Origin: Streptomyces scopuliridis RB72
GTDB lineage: Bacteria; Actinomycetota; Actinomycetes; Streptomycetales; Streptomycetaceae
Direction: 5' to 3'
Assembly (NCBI RefSeq): GCF_000718095.1
Contig: NZ_JOEI01000008.1
Coordinates: 1 to 64,000, forward strand
Length of the DNA stretch: 64,000 nt
Below, piece after piece: positions 36,996-47,632 of the stretch. The translations under genes and the position numbers were made by a program. The notes under the pieces are model-generated. The model did no database searches and was not told the DNA's origin. It was given only the letters and a program-made list of their open reading frames with translations. Position 1 is the stretch's first letter. Every line of letters starts with the position of its first letter.

Positions 36996-37511
36996 TCACA
37001 ACTCCAGCCGGAAGCAGTACGCGGTGTCCCCCGACGAGAGCGGGTACGTCTCCGCCAGCTCCATCCCGAGCCGCCGCGTCACCGCGACCGAGCGCTCGTT
37101 ACGGGAGTTGACCATCGCCACGACCCGGCCGACCCCCGCCGCGCGTACCCGCTCCAGCGTGGCGCGCGCGGCGGCCGTCGCGTAACCGCGCCCCCAGTGC
37201 GCCCGCCCCAGCCGCCAGCCGATCTCGATCTCGCCGACCGGACCGAACGTCTCGTGCGGCCAGGGCTGCGCGCCGGTGAAGCCGATCACCTCATCGTCGT
37301 CGTCCGTCATCGTCCAGAAGCAGAAGCCGCGCTCGGCGTCGTGCCTGCGCTGCCGGGCGGTCAACTCCTCGTACACCGACTTCTCCGCCGAGACGCCGCC
37401 GTGGAACTCCATCACCTCGGGATCGTCGAAAACCCGGTGCCAGTGGAACGCGTCCTCCTCCGTGGGCACGCGGAGCTGCACCACGGGGAGCGGTTGGGTC
37501 ATGTTGTTCAC
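36996..37511 (-). CDS. GNAT family N-acetyltransferase (RimJ/RimL-like)
   Basis: 171 residues. VPTEEDAFHWHRVFDDPEVM start, acetyl-CoA loop GRAHWGRGYATAAAR, and NSRNERSVAVTRRLGM are typical of the RimJ-type group. GTG 37511 has GAAGGG 8 bases upstream. Likely acetylates an N-terminus or small amine; substrate unknown. Its 3' end is made of the 16-base tandem repeat. Confidence 0.88.
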   Translation of the reverse strand: MNNMTQPLPVVQLRVPTEEDAFHWHRVFDDPEVMEFHGGVSAEKSVYEELTARQRRHDAERGFCFWTMTDDDDEVIGFTGAQPWPHETFGPVGEIEIGWRLGRAHWGRGYATAAARATLERVRAAGVGRVVAMVNSRNERSVAVTRRLGMELAETYPLSSGDTAYCFRLEL

Positions 37512-37609
37512 GAGGGCAACCCTTCAGTGGAGGTAACGGTGCACCCCCATAGACTGCACATGCCCCGTGCCGCCAGGTACCCAAATTCGAGTCTTCGGGA
37601 GAACCCGCT

Positions 37610-38896
37610 GTGACCGAGCCCCTCTCCGAAAACAGCGCAGATGTGATCGTCGTGGGCGCCGGCCCGGCCGGTTCCACCACCGCGTACTACCTCGCCAAGG
37701 CGGGCCTGGACGTCCTGTTGCTGGAGAAGACGGCGTTCCCGCGCGAGAAGGTCTGCGGCGACGGCCTCACCCCGCGCGCCACGAAGCAGCTCGTCTCGAT
37801 GGGCATCGATATCTCCGAAGAGGCCGGCTGGCTGCGCAACAAGGGGCTCCGGATCATCGGCGGCGGTGTACGGCTCCAGCTGGACTGGCCGGATCTGGCC
37901 GCGTATCCGGACTACGGCCTGGTCCGCAAGCGTGACGACTTCGACGAACAGCTCGCCCGGCAGGCGCAGAAGGCCGGCGCGCGGCTGTACGAGCGGTGCA
38001 ACGTCGGCGCGCCGATCACCGACGACCGCACCGGACGCATCATCGGCGTCAACGCCAAGCTGGGCGAGGAGAAGACCCCGGTCACCTTCCACGCGCCGCT
38101 CGTCGTCGCCGCCGACGGCAACTCGACCCGGCTGTCCCTGGGCATGGGCCTGCACCGCCGCGAGGACCGGCCGATGGGCGTCGCGGTCCGTACGTACTTC
38201 ACCTCCCCCCGCCACGACGACGACTACCTGGAGTCCTGGCTCGAACTGTGGGACCGCCGCGGTCCCGGCGAGGACCGGCTGCTGCCCGGCTACGGCTGGA
38301 TCTTCGGCATGGGCGACGGTACGTCCAATGTCGGGCTCGGCATCCTCAACTCCTCCTCCGCCTACAAGGAGCTGGACTGGCGCGAGGTGCTCAAGGCGTG
38401 GTGCGCCTCGATGCCGGAGGACTGGGGCTACACCCCGGACAACATGACGATGCCGATCCGCGGCGCCGCCCTGCCCATGGCGTTCAACCGCCAGCCGCAC
38501 TACACCAAGGGCCTGTTGCTGGTCGGTGACGCGGGCGGCATGGTCAACCCGTTCAACGGCGAGGGCATCGCGTACGCCATGGAGTCCGGCCAGATCGCCG
38601 CCGACGTCATCGTCCAGGCCCATGCCCGCGCGACCCCCGCCCAGCGCGAGATGGCCCTGCTCCACTACCCGAAGGTCCTCAAGGAGACCTACGGCGGCTA
38701 CTACACGCTCGGCCGCGCCTTCGTGAAGCTCATCGGCAACCCGAAGATCATGAAGATCGCGACGCAGCGCGGGCTGACGCATCCGCTGCTGATGAAGTTC
38801 ACCCTGAAGATGCTGGCGAACCTGACGGACCCGACGGGCGGCGACGCGATGGACCGCATCATCAACGGACTGTCGAAGGTGGCCCCCAAGGCGTAG
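37610..38896 (+). CDS. Geranylgeranyl reductase family flavoprotein (candidate menaquinone side-chain reductase)
   Basis: 428 residues. FAD motif VIVVGAGPAGSTTAYYLAKA, then EKTAFPREKVCGDGLTP and GDAGGMVNPFNGEGI of the GGR family, which saturates isoprenoid double bonds. Streptomyces menaquinones are partly hydrogenated, and the gene lies between menG and the nuo operon, so a MenJ-like role is plausible. GTG 37610 start. Alternative: another isoprenoid lipid reductase. Confidence 0.88.
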   Translation: MTEPLSENSADVIVVGAGPAGSTTAYYLAKAGLDVLLLEKTAFPREKVCGDGLTPRATKQLVSMGIDISEEAGWLRNKGLRIIGGGVRLQLDWPDLAAYPDYGLVRKRDDFDEQLARQAQKAGARLYERCNVGAPITDDRTGRIIGVNAKLGEEKTPVTFHAPLVVAADGNSTRLSLGMGLHRREDRPMGVAVRTYFTSPRHDDDYLESWLELWDRRGPGEDRLLPGYGWIFGMGDGTSNVGLGILNSSSAYKELDWREVLKAWCASMPEDWGYTPDNMTMPIRGAALPMAFNRQPHYTKGLLLVGDAGGMVNPFNGEGIAYAMESGQIAADVIVQAHARATPAQREMALLHYPKVLKETYGGYYTLGRAFVKLIGNPKIMKIATQRGLTHPLLMKFTLKMLANLTDPTGGDAMDRIINGLSKVAPKA

Positions 38897-38930
38897 GGCC
38901 GCGTAGACGACCGGTCCTGGCTGACGTCCG

Positions 38931-38972
38931 TCTCATCCCCGGGGCCTCATCCCCGGAGCCTCATCCCCGGGT
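38931..38972 (-). repeat. Three 14-base tandem repeats at the GH25 gene's stop
   Basis: Plus-strand units TCTCATCCCCGGGG, CCTCATCCCCGGAG and CCTCATCCCCGGGT. The third supplies the last codons and stop (38961-38963) of the minus-strand lysozyme gene, so the other units are duplications of its 3' end. Confidence 0.8.
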
Positions 38973-39509
38973 CCACTTCTTCAGGTCGGCCCGGTCGGCG
39001 AAATTCCCCACGTTCGTGTCGACCGGGGTGTCCGTGTACTGGTGGAACTTCCACGCGGCCTTGATCCGGGGCTTCCCGGCGGTCACATAGTCGGCGATCC
39101 ACAGCGCGTCGCCCGCGTTGCTGGTGGTGTCGCGGTGCAGCCAGTAGTACTGCCCGCAGTACAGCCCCACTCGGTGATTGGACCCGCGCAACCGCTTCAC
39201 CTCGGCGATGAAGGCGTCCTTCTCGGCGCAGGAAACCCCATCGTCCTCCCAGTCGGCGAACAGCGGGTCGTACTCGATGCTGGCGCACTCCTCGACGAAG
39301 TACCGCGCCTGCGCCTTCATGTCACCGGGCCGCAGGAAGTGATAGAAGCCGACCACCAGCCCGGCGGCCCGGCCACGCGCGGCCTGCGCGGTCATCTTGG
39401 GGTTGACGTACGACGTGCCCTCGGTGGCCTTGACGAAGACGAAGTCGAGGCCGGCGGTGCTGTAGCTGGAACTCTGATGTGACGAGACGTCGATGCCTTT
39501 GGTGGTCAT
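38961..39509 (-). CDS. GH25 family lysozyme without signal peptide
   Basis: 182 residues. GIDVSSHQ at the N-terminus and the catalytic ADWED pair (about residue 96) are the GH25 (Chalaropsis-type muramidase) signature, with FVKATEG typical. The protein starts directly with the domain: no signal peptide, membrane helix or cell-wall repeat is seen. It could leave by lysis, by a non-classical route, or act as a phage-type endolysin. Confidence 0.88.
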   Translation of the reverse strand: MTTKGIDVSSHQSSSYSTAGLDFVFVKATEGTSYVNPKMTAQAARGRAAGLVVGFYHFLRPGDMKAQARYFVEECASIEYDPLFADWEDDGVSCAEKDAFIAEVKRLRGSNHRVGLYCGQYYWLHRDTTSNAGDALWIADYVTAGKPRIKAAWKFHQYTDTPVDTNVGNFADRADLKKWTRG

Positions 39510-39800
39510 GGGGGGAGGCCTCCTGCGCGGTGGTTCAGGCGTGACAACTCTCCCTTACCCAAGCGTGGTTCGTACGGATCGCGCTGGCGTATCGGCGACA
39601 GCCACGACATCTTTACGAGTGAAATCCCCCAGCTGAGGGAACTTGCGCCCGTCGCTGAGACGCGGTGTGGGCCTGGCGTGGGCCCGCGGTGGGTCCGTGG
39701 GCCCTTCGAAATGGGTCTTGGTCGTACGTACTGTCCGATATACGTGCCGCGGCTGGACGCCCGGGCCGGAGATCAAAGCAGTTTGCTGGAAGGGTTACCC

Positions 39801-42330
<2,530 letters not shown>

Positions 42331-42343
42331 GCCATGCGTACGT

Positions 42344-42385
42344 ACGGCCCTGTGCGGTGACCGCCCGGTCACCGCACAGGGCCGT
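42344..42385 (+). terminator. Strong hairpin terminator after the toxin-like gene
   Basis: Perfect 19-base arms (ACGGCCCTGTGCGGTGACC and its complement) with a GCCC loop, 13 bases past the stop codon. It isolates the toxin gene from the region downstream, which makes a co-transcribed immunity gene unlikely. Confidence 0.85.
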
Positions 42386-42530
42386 CGTCATGCCCGGTCC
42401 TGAGGGGGAGCGGTACGGGGCGTACGGTCCACTCCGTCCACAGGCCACGATGGCTGAGCGAGAACCCGCACGGCTCGCCCCGGTGCAGCGCCCCGACCGC
42501 CGCCGATGCAGCCACCGCCGTCCACCCAAC

Positions 42531-42647
42531 TCAGCGCGCGCCTGCGCTCTCGCGCATGAGGATCTCGCCGTCCTGCTCGGCGAGTTCGAGGCAGTTGCCG
42601 CCATCGGCATTCGAGGACCTGGAGGATTTACGCCACTGAATATCCAT
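42531..42647 (-). pseudogene. DUF397 protein, C-terminally truncated
   Basis: 38 residues starting MDIQWRKSSRSSNADGGNC, then LELAEQDGEILMRESAGAR and a stop. DUF397 proteins are usually 60-80 residues, so the C-terminus is missing. They pair with XRE regulators in Streptomyces. The rest of 42386-42788 shows no other supported gene; a segment at 42684-42727 recurs at 44794-44826. Confidence 0.55.
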
Positions 42648-42788
42648 ACCTCCATGCTTGCCGTGGTGTCCCGGCAGCGAAACGGGCTCTTCGCAGTTGA
42701 GGGTGTAGTCGGGGGTGTTGGCAGGTAGCCGTCGGGCAACGCCTTGAGCCGGATCAGGCGGTGATCGAGTGCCGGCACCCAGCCGCGT

Positions 42789-43961
42789 TCACCGATTAGC
42801 GGCCAGCACTGCCGCGAGGCCCTCTTGTAGATCTTTGACGAAATACTCGGGAACCTCCAGCGACGGGAAATGTCCCCCGATTTCGGGCGACATCCATTGG
42901 ACGATCTGTCGGTACCGCTCCTGTGCCCAGGGGCGCGGACACTTCTCGATGTCGCGGGGATACATACTGATTGCTGACGGGACGTCGACCCGAAGTTCGG
43001 GGTCCAGCGAGTTGTGGCTTTCGTAGTAAATGCGGGCCGACGATGCGCCGGTCCGTGTCAGCCAATACAGGGTGACGTTGTCAAGAACCCTGTCTCTGGA
43101 AATCGTCTCGAACGGGCTGTCTTCGGTGTCTGTCCACTCGGCGAACTTGTCAAGGATCCAGGCAAGAAGCCCGACCGGTGAGTCGACGAGCGAGTAGCCG
43201 ATGGTCTGCGGTCGGGTCGCCTGCTGCTTCGCGTACGCCGCGTGGTGGCGCCAGAAATCGCGGGTTTCCTCGGTCCATTTGCGCTCGACCGCCGTCAGCC
43301 CGTCCGTTGTCAACCCGGGCGGCGCCTCCGCGAACGTTGTGTGGATGCCGAGAACGTGCGCCGGGAACCTGCCGCCGAGAACCGTGGTGATATTACCTCC
43401 CCAGTCGCCGCCGTGGGCTGCGAACTTGCTGTAGCCGAGCCTTCCCATCAGTTCCACCCATGCGGCCGCGATCTTTTCGGTTCCCCACCCGGTGGTGGCC
43501 GGCTTGTCGCTGTAACCAAAGCCTGGTAGCGACGGGACCACGACGTGGAACGCTGGCGCGTCTGCATCTTTCGGATCTGCCAGCTCGTCTACTACATCGA
43601 TGAACTCGGCAATGCTGCCTGGCCAGCCGTGCGTCAAGATCAGAGGAGTGGCATCTGCGCGCGCGGATCGGCGGTGCAGGAAGTGGATTCCCAGATCATC
43701 AATGGTCGTGCGGAACTGGCCGATACGGTTAAGGCGCTCTTCGAAAGACCGCCAGTTGTACCCGGTGCGCCAGTAGTTCACGACATCGACGAGGTCGGCG
43801 AGAGGTACGCCCTGTTCCCATCGGCGAGGGTCGGGCGCGGCGCGATAGACCGTCTCAGCCTCCGGTAGTCGCGCCGCGGCTAGTCGCGCGCGCAGATCGT
43901 CGAGGTCAGCGTCAGTTGCGTGGGCTTCAAATGCTGTCACGTCGCTGGTTAGACGGGGCAT
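42789..43961 (-). CDS. Epoxide hydrolase (alpha/beta hydrolase, EHN N-terminal domain)
   Basis: 390 residues. The N-terminal EHN lid region (residues about 9-115, NYWRTGYNWRSFEERLNRI) precedes an alpha/beta hydrolase with oxyanion HGWPGS and nucleophile Asp in HGGDWGG. It hydrolyses epoxides to diols, probably for detoxification. Divergent from a CGNR regulator whose operators lie in the gap. Confidence 0.92.
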   Translation of the reverse strand: MPRLTSDVTAFEAHATDADLDDLRARLAAARLPEAETVYRAAPDPRRWEQGVPLADLVDVVNYWRTGYNWRSFEERLNRIGQFRTTIDDLGIHFLHRRSARADATPLILTHGWPGSIAEFIDVVDELADPKDADAPAFHVVVPSLPGFGYSDKPATTGWGTEKIAAAWVELMGRLGYSKFAAHGGDWGGNITTVLGGRFPAHVLGIHTTFAEAPPGLTTDGLTAVERKWTEETRDFWRHHAAYAKQQATRPQTIGYSLVDSPVGLLAWILDKFAEWTDTEDSPFETISRDRVLDNVTLYWLTRTGASSARIYYESHNSLDPELRVDVPSAISMYPRDIEKCPRPWAQERYRQIVQWMSPEIGGHFPSLEVPEYFVKDLQEGLAAVLAANR

Positions 43962-44002
43962 GAGACCTCCTGGCCGTCGCGGAACCGGCTACGATCCATC
44001 GC

Positions 44003-44064
44003 GAACCGGCTAAGGAGGTTCTAGCAGTTCTCCGAGCCACGCTGCAACCTGCTAAGGTGGTTCC
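44003..44064. promoter_or_regulatory. Repeated GAACC-N9-GGTTC operators between epoxide hydrolase and CGNR genes
   Basis: One full palindrome is at 44003-44021 (GAACCGGCTAAGGAGGTTC). A second, related copy lies at 44046-44063 (AACCTGCTAAGGTGGTTC), directly before the CGNR start codon at 44065, and a further half-site (GAACCGGCTA) is at 43982-43991. The shared core is CTAAGG. Their positions fit autorepression and repression of the hydrolase. Confidence 0.65.
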
Positions 44065-44640
44065 ATGCGTGCTGGGTTCCCTGACTTCCGCCTCGGTAAC
44101 GTGCTGGCGACCAGCTTCACGGGGACTCTGTCGGAGCGTCATGGCAACGCTGTGGAGCGCATTCCCACGCCGCACCGACTCGTCGACTGGCTGGCAGTGA
44201 ACGGCCTCGCCGTGGCGTCCTGCACCACTGCCCAGCTCGACCTCGCTCGGGAACTGAGGGAGTCGATTCACGCCGCCGCGACAGCGGCCGCGATCCAGGA
44301 CGCTCTCCCTGCGTCTGCTGTCCAAGTCATCAATGACTGCAGCGCTCAGGGTCGGGCCGCGGCTATCCTGACGCCCGAGGGTAAGCGGCGATGGCTACTT
44401 GGCTCGGCTTCCTGTGTGGAAGATGCCCTCAGCGTGATCGCCGCCGACGCGATCAGCATCATCGCAGGCGAACGAGACGGAAAATTGGCCTTGTGTGCAT
44501 CACCAACATGCCAAGCCGCCTTCTTCGACACCAGCCAAAGTCGCACCCGCAAATGGTGTGACATGAACACGTGCGGGAATCGTCAGAAGAAAGCGCGCTT
44601 CAATGCCAACCAGCGCAAAAACCTCAGATCAGCGGAGTGA
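44065..44640 (+). CDS. CGNR zinc-finger / ABATE domain regulator
   Basis: 191 residues. ABATE (stress-ligand) domain N-terminally, then a C-terminal zinc finger C-x4-C...C-x3-CGNR (CASPTCQAAFFD, CDMNTCGNRQKKARF). CGNR proteins are stress-response transcription factors. It is divergent from the epoxide hydrolase and the likely repressor or activator for it, with a repeated operator overlapping its own start. Confidence 0.88.
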   Translation: MRAGFPDFRLGNVLATSFTGTLSERHGNAVERIPTPHRLVDWLAVNGLAVASCTTAQLDLARELRESIHAAATAAAIQDALPASAVQVINDCSAQGRAAAILTPEGKRRWLLGSASCVEDALSVIAADAISIIAGERDGKLALCASPTCQAAFFDTSQSRTRKWCDMNTCGNRQKKARFNANQRKNLRSAE

Positions 44641-44788
44641 TCGTTACCTCGGTACATCCAAGTGGGCGGCCCCACGTCCGCGACACCTCTGTCGCGTTGG
44701 GTGCCCCCCAACGGCACCACTAAGAGCCATCCGTCGCCTTCGATCAACGTCCTCAATCAGTACGTCTACGTTTACTGATCGGCGACGT

Positions 44789-44881
44789 TCATCGGCTCTT
44801 CGCAGTCGAGGGTGTTGGCGGGTAGGCGTGGATCTCGCCGCCGTGCTCGGCGAGTTCCAGACAATCACTGCGTCTCGCCCT
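44789..44881 (-). pseudogene. DUF397 remnant
   Basis: The frame gives SDCLELAEHGGEIHAYP and then a tail, ending in a stop at 44789-44791. SDCLELAEHGGEI is the DUF397 core; both ends are missing. The adjoining segment matches that beside the copy at 42531-42647, so the two are parts of one duplicated array that has decayed. The remainder of 44641-45566 holds a 22-base tandem repeat but no supported gene. Confidence 0.45.
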
Positions 44882-45164
44882 GCCCAACACCGCGAGCGCG
44901 GACCCTGCTCTGTGGGGTGTTGTGTCGATCGCGTTGAGCGCGATCGTGCTGGCGGTGGGGGTGCTGTACGCGGTGATGCCGACGGCGGACGGTGCCGTGC
45001 CACCTGTCCCGCTCGACGCGGAGGAGGGGTACACGTACACCTGCTACTGCTGCCCGGACCCGGTGCGGGTCACGATCCGTGCGCCGCAGGCGCACTTGGT
45101 GGGGCGTGCTCCTGCTGGGGCGGCGTGAGGTGAGGACCGAGGGGTGGCCGGGGTGGGCCCCGCC

Positions 45165-45208
45165 CGCCATCGAACCCACCGGTAACCGCCATCGAACCCA
45201 CCGGTAAC
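45165..45208 (+). repeat. Two 22-base tandem repeats
   Basis: Exact copies at 45165-45186 and 45187-45208, each starting CGCCATCGAACCCACCGG. They lie in the gene-poor stretch before the small secreted peptide. Confidence 0.9.
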
Positions 45209-45566
45209 AAGGTGCGGACATCACTGGCGGGACATGCCCCGGCCGTCGGCGACCCTCGGATTCACGTGATCATTCCCGGCCGATCGCGAGATTGCCGTAG
45301 CCCTGCCGTGCACCCCACCGCGGACCGGGGCGTGCGACTCGGGCGCAACCTCGTCAGAGTGATACCGGGCCGTCATTGGAAACCGCACCTCGGAGTCTCG
45401 CCGGCCCGACCGGAAGACCAGAGGCGAACCTTTGGCGTCCTTCGGCCAGGGGTACTGCATTTTCTCCGCATCGGAGTGGTCTCTCTTCCCGCTCGGTTAT
45501 CGGCGGCGCTCCACCGTGAACCTGTGAAGTGTCCGAACCGAATGTTTCTTCACAAGGAGAAAACTC

Positions 45567-45740
45567 ATGCGTATTCGTACAGCAGTCGCCGCCGCCGCTC
45601 TCGCCGCCGTGGCCGTCCTGGGCAGCGCGGGTGCCGCCTCGGCCACGAGCTGGGAGCACGACGGACGGGGTGAGTTCATCGACATCGACTCCCGGATCAA
45701 GAACAGCTTCAACACGGTCGTGATCTTCGGCGACAAGTGA
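45567..45740 (+). CDS. Small secreted peptide
   Basis: 57 residues. A Sec signal ([20 protein letters not shown]) ends at about ASA, leaving a mature peptide of about 31 residues that starts [20 protein letters not shown]. No cysteines. AAGGAGA lies 7 bases before ATG 45567 and a 15-base-arm terminator follows, so it is a tidy single-gene unit. Not a recognised chaplin or bacteriocin; function unknown. Confidence 0.7.
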   Translation: MRIRTAVAAAALAAVAVLGSAGAASATSWEHDGRGEFIDIDSRIKNSFNTVVIFGDK

Positions 45741-45753
45741 CGCCGTTTTCTTA

Positions 45754-45786
45754 CCGGCCCCCCGCGGTTTCACCGCGGGGGGCCGG
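45754..45786 (+). terminator. Strong hairpin terminator after small secreted peptide
   Basis: Perfect 15-base arms (CCGGCCCCCCGCGGT and its complement) with TTC loop, 13 bases past the stop codon. It also sits downstream of the convergent TetR gene. Confidence 0.85.
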
Positions 45787-45823
45787 GGTGCGGTTCGGGC
45801 GGGAAAACAGCGCGGTGCGCGGG

Positions 45824-46507
45824 TCAGCAGCGCAGTGCGCGGGTCAGCAGGCCCGTGATCAGTACCTCCAGCAGCTCGCGGAGCGTCGTGGTGAAGTCCA
45901 GCCGCATGGCCGCCAGCGCGGGATCGGCCTCGTAGGCGGCCAGCATCGCGGCCGAGGGCCGCGCGTGGGTCCAGACCGCGCCGGCCGACATGAGGGCGGC
46001 GGCGGCGCACCCCATCGCGTCGTGTTCGTCCAGCTCGGGTACGTGTGCGCGGATCAGCCGGATCATGACGGTGACGTTGGCCATGGTGGCGTGCTTGCAC
46101 TCCGCGGCGATCTGCGGCGAGATGTTCCGTTCCAGAACCGCGGCCTGCGCGCTGATCAGGTCGCAGAGCACCGGACGGGCCGACAGTGTGTCCGCGATCG
46201 CGCCGGCGAGCTGGTCGCCGCGTTCGTACGGTCCGCCGGCCGTGTCGACCGCCGTGGCGAGGGTGCCGTCGAGCAGGTCCAGCCACTCCCGCAGCGCGGT
46301 GTCCAGCAGTTCGAGCAGGACGGCCTCGCGGGACTCGAAGTAGCGCAGCACGTTCGACTTCGCCAGACCGACGCGTCGGCTCAGCTCGTTGAGGCTCACC
46401 TGCGCCACGGGCATCTCGGTCAGCATCGCCGCCGCGGTGTCCAGGATCGCTTGCCGGCGGACGGCGCGCTGCTCCTCGCTGCGGGCGCGCTGGAAGGGCG
46501 TGGTCAT
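45824..46507 (-). CDS. TetR/AcrR family transcriptional regulator
   Basis: 227 residues. HTH about 15-62 ([20 protein letters not shown], then [20 protein letters not shown]). C-terminal domain of the TetR_C group with long helices. It is divergent from the SDR gene at 46604 and three 13-base palindromes occupy the gap. Probably represses both; ligand unknown. Confidence 0.88.
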   Translation of the reverse strand: MTTPFQRARSEEQRAVRRQAILDTAAAMLTEMPVAQVSLNELSRRVGLAKSNVLRYFESREAVLLELLDTALREWLDLLDGTLATAVDTAGGPYERGDQLAGAIADTLSARPVLCDLISAQAAVLERNISPQIAAECKHATMANVTVMIRLIRAHVPELDEHDAMGCAAAALMSAGAVWTHARPSAAMLAAYEADPALAAMRLDFTTTLRELLEVLITGLLTRALRC

Positions 46508-46520
46508 GGCCCCAGGCTAC

Positions 46521-46586
46521 AGACCCCCGGTCTGTTGTTAGTAGACCGACGGTCTGCTAGCGTCCCTGGCAACAGACCGGCGGTCT
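46521..46586. promoter_or_regulatory. Three AGACCG/CGGTCT operators
   Basis: AGACCCCCGGTCT (46521-46533), AGACCGACGGTCT (46543-46555) and AGACCGGCGGTCT (46574-46586). Two are perfect 6-base palindromes around one base; the first differs at one position per arm. They fill the TetR/SDR gap, close to both start codons. Confidence 0.8.
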
Positions 46587-46603
46587 ACTACGAAGGAGTC
46601 GCC

Positions 46604-47536
46604 ATGTATGCCGTCCCCGACCAGAGCGGGAAGCTCGCCGTCGTCACCGGCGCCAACAGCGGGACCGGCAAGGAAGCGGTCCGTCGGCTCGCGGGCGCGG
46701 GGGCGCGCGTCGTGATGGCCGTCCGTACGGTCGCCAAGGGCGAGCGGGCCCGCGCCGAGATCCTGGCCCAGCACCCGGACGCCCAAATGGAGGTGCGCCG
46801 GATCGATCTGGCCGATCTTGCCTCCGTCCAGGAGTTCGCCGACGGGCTCATCGCCGATGGCACCCCGCTCGATCTGCTGGTCAACAACGCCGGGGTGATG
46901 GCCCCGCCCACCCGGCTGACCACGGCCGACGGCTTCGAGCTCCAGATGGGCAGCAACTACCTGGGCCCCTTCGCGCTGACGGTCCGGCTGCTACCGCTGC
47001 TGCTCTCCGCCCCCGCGCCGAGGGTGGCCACGATGAGCAGCGGTACGGCCAACTACGGCCGTATCCACTTCGAGGATCTTCAGTGGGAGCGCCGCCGCTA
47101 CAGCCCCAACCTCTCCTACGCGCAGTCCAAGCTCGCCAACCTCATGATGACCCGGCACCTCGCGGCCCTCGCCGCCGAGCGCGGCTGGCAGCTGCTGAGC
47201 ACCGGCGCGCACCCTGGCTACACCCGCACGAACCTCCAGACGGCGGGGGCCAGTCTCGGCACCGGCAAGCCGTCGCGCCGGGTCTCCGTGCTCACGTCCC
47301 TCAACTTCCTGCCCTCGCAGGACGTCCAACAGGGCACGGAACCACTGCTGTACGCGGCGGCCGACCCCGGAGCCGTCGCGGGCGGCTACTACGGTCCGGG
47401 CGGACGGTTCGGACTGGTCGGCCCCACCACCACCGCCCGTACGACCCGTCGTGCCCTCGATCCCGCCGCCAACGCCCGTCTGTGGACCGAGTCCGAGCGC
47501 CTCACGGGTGTCGCGCTGCCCGCCCCCACCGCCTGA
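46604..47536 (+). CDS. SDR family oxidoreductase (retinol dehydrogenase-like)
   Basis: 310 residues. [19 protein letters not shown] cofactor motif, NNAGVM, catalytic Ser in MSSG and YAQSK. Longer than classical SDRs, with a C-terminal extension typical of WWOX/retinol-dehydrogenase-like members. ATG 46604 with AAGGAGTC upstream; the open frame further upstream is antisense to the TetR gene. Substrate unknown; regulated with the TetR gene. Confidence 0.9.
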   Translation: MYAVPDQSGKLAVVTGANSGTGKEAVRRLAGAGARVVMAVRTVAKGERARAEILAQHPDAQMEVRRIDLADLASVQEFADGLIADGTPLDLLVNNAGVMAPPTRLTTADGFELQMGSNYLGPFALTVRLLPLLLSAPAPRVATMSSGTANYGRIHFEDLQWERRRYSPNLSYAQSKLANLMMTRHLAALAAERGWQLLSTGAHPGYTRTNLQTAGASLGTGKPSRRVSVLTSLNFLPSQDVQQGTEPLLYAAADPGAVAGGYYGPGGRFGLVGPTTTARTTRRALDPAANARLWTESERLTGVALPAPTA

Positions 47537-47570
47537 CGAGAGCAGGGCGAAAGGGACGGGAAAGACGAAA

Positions 47571-47599
47571 ACCCGCATCCCCCCGAGCGGGGTGCGGGT
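47571..47599. terminator. Bidirectional hairpin between SDR and NlpC/P60 genes
   Basis: Arms CCCGCA-T-CCCC (47572-47582) and GGGGTGCGGG (47589-47598) with one bulged base. It lies between convergent genes, 35 bases past the SDR stop and 34 past the peptidase stop. Confidence 0.7.
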
Positions 47600-47632
47600 A
47601 TTCGTCGTACTACGGGTGGATCTGTGCGTGGA

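Noticed and set aside
44922..45128. 68-codon plus-strand frame with a hydrophobic start and CYCCPDP
   Set aside because: No ribosome site, weak context, and it overlaps a region of decayed DUF397 DNA; insufficient support.
45221..45460. 79-codon minus-strand frame starting MQYPWPKDAKGSPL
   Set aside because: A GGAG lies only 3 bases from the ATG and the second half is not protein-like; no family recognised.
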